Source of the DNA: Branchiostoma belcheri
Lineage: Eukaryota; Chordata; Leptocardii; Amphioxiformes; Branchiostomatidae
Assembly (NCBI RefSeq): GCF_001625305.1
Contig: NW_017803379.1
Span: 41,012 to 105,011 of the forward strand
Length of the DNA: 64,000 bases
Direction: 5' to 3'
Notes under the pieces: model-generated
Seen by the model: the letters and a program-made list of their open reading frames with translations, nothing else
Told to the model about the DNA's origin: nothing
Databases searched by the model: none
Shown: piece by piece, positions 45,435 through 55,959 of the stretch
How positions within the stretch are numbered: position 1 is the first letter of the stretch
Layout: each line of letters begins with the position of its first letter
Program-made: the position numbers and the translations under genes

Positions 45435-45566
45435 ATTTCCAATGCAAATTTGTTGCCTCTAAATGTAGACTGTTGAAGTTTTTGTATAATCCGTTGGGAA
45501 CATGTGCTTTTTTTATACCTCTAAAATGACAAGTCAAAATGCCTGATGCTCAAATGACAGGAATGA
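45435..45566 (-). repeat. duplicated TATA-containing segment, copy b
   Basis: Partner of 43259-43401. Here the TATA-like word (minus, ggtataaaa) lies about 95-215 bp downstream of the third kappaB-core array, so this copy keeps a promoter-like layout that the other has lost. Confidence 0.7.
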
Positions 45567-45606
45567 CAATATCCCCAATGTTATACTCTTGATTTAAAAT
45601 AGTCAT

Positions 45607-45728
45607 TGAAAGTCCCCCATCATGGAAAGTCCCAAATTTCGGAAAGTCCCAAATCTTGGATAGTCCCAAGTTTTGGAAAGTCCCAATTCAAAAAAGTAAT
45701 GGAAAGTCCCAAGTCAATGGACAGTCCC
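45607..45728 (-). repeat. third 17-bp kappaB-core array
   Basis: Exact GGAAAGTCCC at 45624, 45641, 45675 and 45701. Variants at 45607, 45658 and 45719. The register is 17 bp up to 45675, then broken by a short insertion. Confidence 0.85.
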
Positions 45729-45854
45729 ATATTTTAAGGGCTCATGGAAAAATTAATGGAAAAGTAATGGAATCTCCTACAACAGCCATACTGTACCCCC
45801 AACACCCACCACACATACATGTACAAACTCACACCTGCCACAAAGCCTTTAGTT

Positions 45855-45900
45855 ATTACTCCGTGAAGGAGGTCAGGACCTCCGGACGGAGTGTTGTAAT
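45855..45900. repeat. 46-bp imperfect hairpin, copy 1
   Basis: attac...gtaat outer pairs, tccg/cgga, and an inner ggaggtc-a-gacctcc form a nested stem. The same hairpin, partly decayed, is at 60883-60928, followed in both cases by related sequence. Confidence 0.7.
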
Positions 45901-46429
45901 CGGCTGATTTTTCATGTTCGCAGTCAAAACACTGGGTTCTCTTCGTGTAATCGGCACGCAATTTTATACGCCGTCTGCGGGCATGCCCGTGTTGATGCAC
46001 GAATGTGTATTTTTGCCGTTGCTGCTTTCGCGGTCAATGTAATATCGCAGACGCACCCCTACAATTACGAGGCGAATTGGAACGGTCCAGAAAAACGCGT
46101 TGTTTGGAATAGCGGGGGGGAGGTAAAAGTTCATGCAGATACGGGGTGGTTTTTATAAGTGGTTCCAGATGTTTTTGCCCATGGTTAAGAGATGCCAAGT
46201 TTTTTGGAAGATGTTCGCAGCCAAAACGCATTCTGTCGTACGTCGCATATCTGTGTAGTTTCGCATGTGGTGTTGCATTATGTCCGGGATGATGCACGTC
46301 TTTTTATTTTTACCGTAGCTGTTTTGATATTGGAGTAAATGGTTATTTTCGAAACATCCCTACTTTTACAATCCTGTGGAATAGACCGTAGGTTAGGCAG
46401 TTGTCTGGTAGCAGAGGTACTGTAAGCAG

Positions 46430-47200
46430 ATATCCTGGTTATCTCGGCCGGCGGTAGTAACACTCGCGGTGCTTACCGCCACTGTTGCTGGAATTTGGCT
46501 TGTTCCAGGCGCGCTTAATTAGGTACAGGCACCGTAAGCGGTGGGGCTGTCTTTGTTACTAGACACGACCATGATAGTCCGATCTTTATGTGAATGCAAT
46601 GATTGTGTGTGTGTAATTAAAATGAAGTTAGAACTTGAAGCACAGTATCTTTACACGCCCTGGGAGCAGTAATGGATTTAGCTCTTTGTATGTTTTATGC
46701 TTGTGACGCGCCCTCATTGTATTAACCCACGCTCCTCCGCAGCGTCCGCTAGCGCGCTATAATTAAATCCACATCTGGGCGCGCGGCGGGGTCCCCAGAG
46801 CAACACAGTGCGGAAGCATTAGCGTGTATTTGTGTCCTGGGGCCGAGAACGCATTTTGCGCAAAGCATGCTGGGTAGCAGAGTGAACTGTCCTGGGGACG
46901 AGAGTTTGTGGCGCGGGCGGAGAATGCCAAAACTCCCTCCGTGGCTAAGTTCCTTCCGCGACTAACTCCCTTCTGGGCAAATGTAGAGGGATAACGGTAC
47001 ACCCTCATAGCGTCACCAAATGAGGTACTTTGTAAAGGTCCGTTTCATTTGGTATATATTACCATTGTGACAGCATTTTATACCCCAAAATAGGAATCTT
47101 GCGTCTTGTTTTAGGTCCCGATAGTAGAAAGAATGCAGTGTACATGTATTCAGATGGCCGCCGTGTAACGTTACGTACTAGCGAGCGCGCACGACAATAC
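46430..47200. promoter_or_regulatory. CpG-rich promoter-like region
   Basis: Dense CpGs (ggcgcgcggcggggtccc, gcgctataattaaatcc, gatggccgccgtgtaacg) and a gcatgctgggtag word like the ZNF143/STAF core. It stands out against AT-rich flanks. No coding first exon could be assigned on either strand. Confidence 0.35.
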
Positions 47201-49129
47201 CGCCAGAGTAGAGTAGGTTATCCTAACCCTTTAGATAGCGCAAAGAAAACAAAAACGACAGATTTGCATTAAAGAAAGTTTATTTTCCATAGCCTGGGCT
47301 AAGCCACGATCTATAACCTATGGCTTCTCCACGGGCGCTGGGGACGAGCGTGGTATTAACCGTTGCCTAATTATAATGTCTGCACAGTAGGTCTGGCGTT
47401 GACGCTTGGGATTTTGTTGAAATATATAAAACTTCACGGAGAATTGTCGCCTATGGCTTCTTGTTAGTCTTTCTAACTAAATCACATAGAGGAAGTGTTC
47501 CTTTCTTTATGCAACCCTTTATGGTTTCTCTCTACAAAACTGTCATTTACTTGTCTAAGAAGCGGCATGTTTCACTTTTGCCAAACATACCTAGATTTCT
47601 ACCTTTGTATTGGGACGGTTGGTACTAGCTGAAAAAAGCAGTTTCCACTGTCGATGGTTCTGAATAGATATCACACAGCTATAATTTTATCAGTGTATGT
47701 TAAGTTTTTGTCATAGAAATGGCACTGTGATTACCTCAAGAAAGGTTTCTTGTGGCTTGTAAAATTATGATGTATGTTGCCTGACAAATCCCTACTATAA
47801 GTACTGTTGTAGCACCTGCAAAAGTACCCATGCATGAGAGCCCTCTGTCCAGTACCAGGTGAAGTGCAGGTGCCTTAATTCTGATATGTACATTGGTCAT
47901 ACATGTACATGTATGGGTCAAACATGTCTAGATCAGTTTTGCATTGTGATGTTACATTAGAGTCTGTATGTCCTACATTTCCAAAGCTACTGGACATCTT
48001 GTAAAACTAATTTCATGCATATAAATTTTACGCCTCCATGTTCATCTTCTTTTACCACAAAAGGATTTAAATAAAATCTCAGACAATCCAGTGCATGAAT
48101 ATGAAATAGGCAAGGTGTACAATAACAGCTACATGTATAACAATTAACACCAAAATGTTATACATTCGACATTAGAGACATTCTTAAAACAAGAATGTCG
48201 TAGGACAAAATAGAGGGAAAATAAGTTTTGTGAAGACAATGTTTGGAACAGCCCTTAAAGTCTTTGACTCTGATTGGTGGTTCTGGGGGTCAACTGTCAA
48301 AGTTTGGGCGCAGGCAGTATTTAGAATAGCCTTCAATTTACAAATTTGCCTGACGTGATAAATTAACAGAGACTTCAACACTAGTTTGCCATGAGGCAAT
48401 ACGACAGAAGTTGACAGTCTGTCCTATTCTACATGAAAGAAATATGAGTCACACAGACACACACCATTTCAAAGGATTTAGACAGAGTTTAAGTTAATGT
48501 AGGAGACTAAGATAAAACTGGTGTCATTAGAAAGATGACTGTATATCATAATACCCACCGTCTCACTTTGAAGTATCTGGGTCGCGTTTTTGGTACATAA
48601 TTTACTGTCACATTCAAGACACAAGGACATTTATTGGTGCCAACTTGAGGAGAAAGGATTTTAATGTGTGAGGCTCAGTTGTAAGCCCAGGATGATTCTT
48701 CAATGTAGGGCATCAAAAATGGGTGATGGAAGTTGTATTTGCTACAGTAGCCATAGCTGGTTGTAAGTGAGATGGGATTTCAAAGTGCCATAAAATGTTT
48801 AACATGCTATGTTTTATGCAACATTGTATATAGATAAGGTGGTATTTTACAACCATTTCAAGTTATAAAGTTGATGATGAAAGGTTTATTCGTCAAAAAC
48901 AAATGGCAGCCACAGGCTGAATTGCGTGTTTTACAACAATGACAGATTTAAAAATACACTTAAAAGTACATGCTTGACCACATTAAAAGTAATTAAGGGA
49001 AATGTTGTCAATGCAAATTCTCATACATTTCATTTTATACTAGACAGGTTATTGAAGGATAGAGGACATTATGAGTATGCTGATGTTATTATCTGACCAT
49101 CGCCTAATCTCTTCATCTACTTAAAGATT
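47201..49129. other. non-coding stretch
   Basis: The part at 47480-47690 resembles 44640-44860 (ctagatttctac.tttgt, gttctgaatag), so the duplicated upstream segments of the 35-46 kb cluster extend at least one decayed copy here. No exon was accepted. Confidence 0.35.
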
Positions 49130-49740
49130 CGCCTTTTGTCTTCTTTTATAGTATACTGTTACTTTTCCATCTGTATCTTGTCATTCCAACATCTCTCCAA
49201 CTATCCATCCATAAAGAATATAGTTGCCTGCTTTCATCTAGTACTTGAACTTTTTTCTCATATATGTTCACCATCCATCCATTCTTTTATCTTGTCATTT
49301 GAGCATCCCTCCATCTATTTATCTGCTTTTTAAGAATACAGTGAGCTGATTTCATCTCTATGTATCCATTTTTCTGTCCTCTTTTCATACATTCACCATC
49401 CATCCATCTTCTCATTTAAGTATCCCTCCATCCATCCATTCATCCTCTGTTAAAGAATATCATCACCTGCCTTAATCTATTTTTCTGTCTTCTTTTCATG
49501 TACATATTCACCATCCATCCATCTTGTCATCTAAGTATCCCTCCATCCATTCATCTTTTTCTTTTAAAGAATATTGTCACCTACTTTCATCTTTTCATTC
49601 ATTTTTTTCTGTCATCTTTTCAGTATATATATTCACCATCCATTCATCTTGTCATCTAAGTATCCCTCCATCCATTCATCTTCTCCTTTTTAAGAATATA
49701 GTCGCCCACTTTCATCTTTTCATCCATCCTTCCTGTCATC
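49130..49740. repeat. ~140-bp pyrimidine-rich minisatellite
   Basis: About five units carrying aagaatat.gtc.cctgctttcatct, ttttcat..attcaccatcc and ctaagtatccctccatccat. The tccatcca tracts are microsatellite-like. Open plus-strand frames here come from the pyrimidine bias. Confidence 0.75.
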
Positions 49741-49784
49741 GTCTCCACATAACTCATTGGTCCGTTTCTCTGTGATCATAATGC

Positions 49785-49995
49785 AGAGATCAATAATAGA
49801 TAATTTTCTCTCAGTGTGCTCTCGCCCCATCTTTCAGCAGCGTACAGCGCAGGTATATCTGCATCCATATCCAATAAAGGACCGGCCGTGATACCCCAGA
49901 AGTTCGGATTTCAGTCATATTAATCATCCGGCGCTCCTGACATTTGAAGATCCGTATTTTTGCTGATCTGTCGCGTGCTTGAGGTAGAGTCCTTT
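49785..49995. other. unique CpG-containing block, candidate regulatory element
   Basis: Non-repetitive stretch directly after the minisatellite with words such as gataattttctctcag, ccaataaaggaccggcc and tcatattaatcatccgg. No frame or exon signal. Confidence 0.3.
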
Positions 49996-51141
49996 CATGA
50001 CTGACAATGACAGATTTGTTTCGATGCTTAACGACGTATCATTCATACCATCTGCCTTTGGGGGGTGATGTACTTAGTGCTAGACTTGCACTTGTGGAGT
50101 GTATGACTGGTTGGCTTGTGTGTGACAGTTGAGTATTGAGTGCTTTATCGGAATCTGTCTGTATTACCTTGCTTATCGTGGATTTTCCTTTGGGGGAGGC
50201 TATTTTATGGTCTTGGGATCATCTCCATAATTCTACACATATAGGAAGAACTTTCATGTGTTTGAAAGTAGATTTTAAAGTGGTCTCCCAGGAAAGTTCG
50301 GACCGTACGCGTTCTTTCATCTCCCAGCTTTTCTCTGAAGTTGATCAAAGAAAATGGAGTCTGGACGCTATATTTTTTGGAGCGTCGTTATCCAGATTTC
50401 GGTAATAGTGTCTCACCGGGATAACGCGTGATGAAGCGATCTGCCTGGGTAGTCATTTTGTACCCTTGTTATCTTCTGAAGTGCTGTCATCTCTTGTCAA
50501 TTCTCCACAGAATCTCCACATGGCTCGGGCCTCCTTGTCACTATGATGTATGACCCACACTGTGCTGTAACCAGTATCTCCACTTGATTTATGTCTAGTG
50601 CATGATCAAAGATGTTTGCATAAAAAAAGTCATCTCAGAACTAGACTTGGACTTGATTCTAAGAAGAAATGCTTCAAAGAAAGACCCAAGAAAAGTAGAA
50701 TGATTGACTCAGAAAATCAACTTGAATGTACATTGTACATGTAATCCATACGAGATATAGCTGTAGATTAGGTTATTAAAAAAGGATGACAAAACAATGT
50801 CTAGAAAGTTTTATACAAAAGTAGTATGTAGTGGTACAAGGCAATAACGTTTGTGAGGTGTCATTAGAGAAAGAGGCTTTACATGTAGATTAAAATGCTA
50901 TCATATAATTATTATAGTGTTAGGTTCTCTGCCTATTGATAGCAAAAGCGGGGATTGAATTCTGTGTACCAAGCACTATTTAAAGGTGGTCAAAGAACAC
51001 CATGCATGTACCCTTATTTTTTCTTCCTCTCTTCCTTGCTTTCTTGTCTCACAAATACCATTTTACTTTCCCAGATACAGCCTTAAGAAGTAATGCTAAC
51101 GGGGAGTTAAGCATTAGCATGCTCAGCAGATTGAAGCTTAC

Positions 51142-51351
51142 CGGTCTCATCCCGGGCTCGGTGGACTTTTCTAACCCCTGATTTCCTCTCCTCCACTGAG
51201 ACACCAAATCTTCATCATATTTCTGCTTCACTTTTGAGCTGTGCCTTGAAAGCTTCTTACGCTGAGCCTTCAGCCATTCCTTTTGAGTTAGCTGCCTGGA
51301 GGTTGTGATAGATATTGATGGGATAGGGTTCTTCTTATTCAAGTTTACTAA
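51142..51351 (-). CDS. orphan exon candidate, charged protein segment
   Basis: Exactly 70 codons, in phase 0 at both ends, between a tttag acceptor and a gaccg|gtaagc donor. The peptide is highly charged (LTQKEWLKAQRKKLSRHSSK, then VKQKYDEDLVSQWRRG) and looks like real protein rather than chance. No partner exons were assigned and no family was recognised. A stop lies just upstream in frame, as expected for an exon edge. Its gene, if real, would run on the minus strand, possibly from the 54-64 kb region. Confidence 0.35.
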
Positions 51352-52254
51352 CTAAAGGACCTCCTAAGGGGGAAGTTGAATTGGAATGGATGTTCCTTAC
51401 GTAAATGGTAGCTGCTGCTGTGAGTTTCTTGAAAGTTTTCTTCAGATAGACCAGGAGTAGACTGTATGTGAGAAGGTATACAAAAACTGCACAGTGAATG
51501 GGTAAAAAGGAGTGGCTATCATCTAAATAAAGTTGACACGAAATAGTACACTTGAAAGAGTCTGTCCAACATTTTTACAACTCCGCAGTACACACCTTTA
51601 CAAATATCCATTCTTTAAGTGCATCTCAAAGCGTGCATAAAAGTTCTATTTCTTAACTCCCATGTTCCTTTACACATCCTTTAAAGTGTTTTCAAAGATA
51701 ATGTTTTTATGCAGTGTATATGATTGTAAATTGTATATTTCATCCCAATGGCACAGTCATAAAATATCTGCTCTAACTCTTTTGCTTCATGTATACAATT
51801 ACTTAGAAAAACTGTTTAGTCTGTATGTATCTTGTATGTTCGTATCATGTTTGATATGGATAATAAATATTGAAATAAAGTCCAGTACTTCAGCAGTTAT
51901 ACATATGTAGATGCAAAATGGATGTGCATGTACTTCTATGGTACTCCATACTAAAAGGATCCTCTTATGCCTTCTCCCCAGACCTTTTGCCTTTTCAAGT
52001 GAGTCATGAGACACTTTAATCTATAAGTTAGACTGTCAACTTCTCAACTCCCTGCAGTGTTAAATTCCTCGGGTGTTTGTTATTCTTACCCTACCTGTCA
52101 ACGATCCGGTACTTTGGGAAGAGTGTACACCTTGAAGCAATGATGGGAGGCTTTAAATGTACACATCTGCTGGATTATAGTGCCTCAGGTACATTGTAGT
52201 ATCAGCTTCAAACCTCTATCTCTCAGTTACAAAAGTATTGTATCTCTCTTATTA

Positions 52255-52860
52255 CTTTGAATGTCTGTTGATGGTTGTGTGAAGTCCTTGGACGGTTTTC
52301 TTTTTTCTACACCTCGAAGCTCTGTCACTTATTATTATAAATGATAATAAGGTTTTCGATGTGCAATCTTACATGTTTATCTCTAAAATACAGGAGCATT
52401 TGTATATTTCTTGTAGAAGTGTTATTTCTGTGAATGTCTACTGATGCTTGTATGAAGTCCTTGGACAGTTTTCTTTCTTCGTACACCTTGGAGCTCTGTC
52501 AGTTAAGGGTTTTCAATACTGCCTGCAAACCTACTTTTTTTTTATCTTTCAAATTCAGGGGCATCGTGTATTTCTTGTAGACATGTTATTTAGTCCTTGG
52601 GTAGTTTCCCCATACCATGGAGCACTGCGAGTTGTGGGATGGTTTTCAATATAGTGGCATGGATGCTGCCTGTAAACCTATAATATGTTTATGTATCAAC
52701 TAAAAGTACAGGACCTTTGTATATTTCTTGTTGTAAATTTTTTTTTCTATGAATGCCTGTTGATGCTAGTTTAAAGTCCATGAACAGCGTTCATTTTTCG
52801 TACTGCCACTGGTCACAGCTGATATACAGCTGCATTAATTTTGTTACACCAAAATCCTTG
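52255..52860. repeat. diverged tandem repeat, ~180-bp unit
   Basis: Four copies share gttgatg.ttgt..gaagtcc, ttggac.gttttcttt, gtatatttcttgta and ctgcctg.aaacctat. They start near 52267, 52440, 52590 and 52748. Confidence 0.65.
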
Positions 52861-53430
52861 TGAGTTCTCCTCTTCCTCACGGTAACTGTAGTGTGAGGAT
52901 GATAAATGTCTTCTCTTGTTGCTCCTATCAATCCAGATGCTGTAGAACGTTGTTGGAGAGTCTTTTGTCAATCTTGTGGCCTTATTTCACAGGGTCGGCT
53001 CTACGAGGCTTTAGCTCCTGGACCATTACTATTTGTGATAGATTGCAACATGTCCATACAAAGAACATGTACATCTCAAGAAGTAGTGTCATGGAGTGTA
53101 TGTTATATATTAGTGCATTTACTTCTTGTTTCTTCCAATTGAAGGGAAGCTTTTCACTAGATTGATAAATTGGATAAAAAGATATTTGAAATCCAGTCCT
53201 TGAAATCATAGGATTATTAATTTAAGCAGTATATATAATATTTAGCTTCATATTATTCACTTCTAGTCTTGTATATTCTTGCAAAAAAAAGAGCAAAAGT
53301 TTGTTTTCAAACTACTGGACCTTTGGCTGACATTACAATGTTTCCCTTCAATCATTGTCAGTAGTATGTACGTATCTGAATGATAACTTCTGAAACAAAT
53401 ATGTCCTCTCTTACTTTAAACAATTATCAG

Positions 53431-53715
53431 ATACCATAGACTTAGTACGAGATGCCAGTAAGCACAGAGAAGTGCAGGTTCAAAGGAGGAAGCTCTTCAA
53501 GAAGCTTTTCATGAAAAATGACTTCCGTGAGTAGCTGCAAGGCAGGAGTGTTGAGAACATAGCAAAATGGAGCTCAAATCTGTGCTTGAGTATTCATCTG
53601 TACATCTGCAGTCTCTGTGGAAATATCTCGCAATGTAGATAAATGTCTGTATCAGTACATTATCATTCTACCCCTGCAGAGAGAGTGGTTCTCCCAGAGT
53701 TGTGTGGGCCTGCGG
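53431..53715 (+). CDS. orphan exon pair candidate, unknown protein
   Basis: Exon 53431-53526 (acceptor attatcag, donor ttcc|gtgagt) and exon 53680-53715 (acceptor ctgcag, donor gcgg|gtatgt) are both symmetric phase-1 exons. Joined, they read TIDLVRDASKHREVQVQRRK, LFKKLFMKNDF, then QRVVLPELCGPAG without a stop. The residue mix is protein-like. No further exons or family were identified, so chance is possible. Confidence 0.3.
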
Positions 53716-54522
53716 GTATGTTGTATAATACTCACAAACACAGACGGAGGAACATTAAAATGCTGTAGGAATATGAGTCATACATCTTGATAAAGAAAGT
53801 TTGTCAGAACAAGATTTAAAGGAGAGATACCGGCAGAGAGTTGGCGGCAATTCAACATATGGCGGAGGGCAAAAAGCACTGTTCTTATCATATACATGTA
53901 TTGGTGGTTCTTTAAACTTTGATTTATTACATTTTGCATATTGTACATGACTAGTCTAGATTATGATAGTTGCCGATAGTAGTTCAGATGGATGGTAGAC
54001 ATTTTTGTCAGTGGAAAGGGCTTAGAACCTAGCCCGAAGGAAAACTTTTGAGTTGTCACAGAAAGTTTGGAACATTGATTTACCAGTTTCAAGGGCAGCA
54101 TGTTCAGAAGCCTACATTGTATATTTCAGCTATTTCAAAAGTTCATACTTCCCTTCATACCATGCACTCTGTATTTCTCTCAAAAGTTTCATACTTACTG
54201 GGCTATTGGACTTTGCTAATTGAAATTCAATTGGAAGTTTCAAACTCCCCTTAGCTTGAATGTACAGAGTGATCATTCCTTTGGCTCAGCTGGAGTTGAG
54301 CAACTTTTGCCTCAAACTTTAGGTCTCTTGACCTAGCCAACCAAAGGAATGCTCAAAATACATGATACAGTGGAAACCCGGCTAGTTTCAAAAGGCATCT
54401 GCGGAACCCATGGGAAATCCTGGACCTGGGATGTACCAGTGTAGCTTCAATAACATTTTCATATCTGAGCAAGTCTTAATAGCACCTAATTGTGCATTTG
54501 CTTCAGAGCTAATCCTTATGAG

Positions 54523-54700
54523 GGCAGCTGTAGCTTTATAGATAGCACGGCGGATCCAGAGGTCAGGGGTTCAATCCCCACTGGTGGCTTGCCGGTTGGG
54601 TTGCTGTGCAAGATTCTTTCTACTTCATTACTCCACCATTTTGGAAACGACCTTGGAATGGTCTTGACCTTGGAGGCATCCGGTCATTTATCTTAAAGTC
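54523..54700 (+). mobile_element. tRNA-derived SINE (family 3)
   Basis: A-box-like tagctttatagatagcacgg and B-box ggggttcaatcccc are about 35 bp apart, as in a tRNA gene. They are followed by a unique body with accttggaatggtcttgacc. Too degenerate for a functional tRNA (no acceptor pairing). Confidence 0.55.
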
Positions 54701-54818
54701 TCATAATGGAAATTCTAAGTTGATTTAAGGCCTTCATTTGTCATGTCTTAGTTCATTCTGGCAGTGATGCAGTAGGTTTGGGAACTGGTGGGTTTAATTT
54801 GTTGTGGTACATTGAGAA

Positions 54819-55038
54819 ATGGATGCACTTGTGAATGAAATATAGCATATCAAGTCCTGGTGTCCTTTTCAAAAGTTTGTTTGGTCCATGGAGTATGAAA
54901 CTTGGAACACTTTTTCAGTTATGGCTCATGCACTTGTGAATGAAATATAGCATGTCAAGTCCAATTGTCCTTTTCAAAAGTTTGCTCAGTACATGCATAT
55001 AGTAGGAAACTTGGAGAACTTTTCCTGTCACTGCTCAC
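54819..55038. repeat. two-copy tandem duplication, ~109 bp
   Basis: Both copies carry gcacttgtgaatgaaatata, catgtcaagtcc, gtccttttcaaaagtttg and gaaacttgga.aactttt in order. Confidence 0.8.
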
Positions 55039-55735
55039 GCTTTCTTCAAACTTCTGGAGATCATTCTGGTGATCAAGCTGCAATGGAAAACTTGCTCACA
55101 TCAGAAGCAAGCAAAATTTTCACAGTACTCTTTCTGTTTAGCCGTAACCAATACATGTTTGGTGGAAAACGGCTACATTTTTTTGTATCTTGGTATGTTG
55201 AAGGTTAAATCTCAGACTCCTTTCAGCATCATTTATAATCATGCAGAAAAAGTCGTACAAAGATTTTGAGTAGGTTCGATAAAACTCCACTCTCAGAGCC
55301 AGGGGTTTGTAACTCCTACAATCAATTTGATTGATTTTTTTCTCTCTCCACCAAGATTTCTACTTTTGTGTTGACACCTCATGGTCAAGTACAAGTGCAG
55401 AGTAGGGATGGCTGCTGGCAATGTCAGGAGGTCTGTTGGAATAAGGCAATTTCCTGATGTGAACAAGATTGGAAGCGTTGACACAGGTTTGCCCCTTGGC
55501 AAGGAGTCTTTCCCGTTCAATATCTTGGCAGAAATTGGAAAGTTCGGAAATTGAATTTGTAGGTACATGTAATGACAAAATTTGCACTATAAAAGGTGGA
55601 AATGGTGTGTGTGTACTACATGTACAGGCATGAAGTTGTGCTCGTTTTTTCCCAGTATAACTCTGTGTAGAAATGAAATTGTCATTTGCCAATTTTCCTT
55701 TGCCCCGCCAGAAGAAAGAGAATGCAGGAAGCGGG

Positions 55736-55957
55736 TTACTGTAAATACATGTAATTCTATATTTGCGGTAACAAAATTTTGTGGTCTGAAAAAAGTGGAC
55801 ATGTTTGCGGAACTATATGTTCACAGTGGTGGCAGGTGCAAAAGAAAGAAAGTCTGCAAATTATTTGTCATTTGTTTAATAATAAATTTGCAGTGCTGAT
55901 GTGACTGCAAAAGCTGCAAATATAAAAGTACCAAGAATATAAAGTGATTTATAGTAA
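55736..55957 (-). mobile_element. MITE-like element, copy 4 of 4
   Basis: The ends ttactgtaaat and gtgatttatagtaa are inverted. The core ttgcggtaac and ctgaaaaaagtggacatgtt match the other copies. This is the longest copy, with a duplicated tgcaaa-rich centre. Confidence 0.6.
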
Positions 55958-55959
55958 CA

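Noticed and set aside
49136-49775. Plus-strand Ser/His/Phe-rich frames
   Set aside because: They follow from the tccatcca pyrimidine-rich minisatellite and differ in frame between units.
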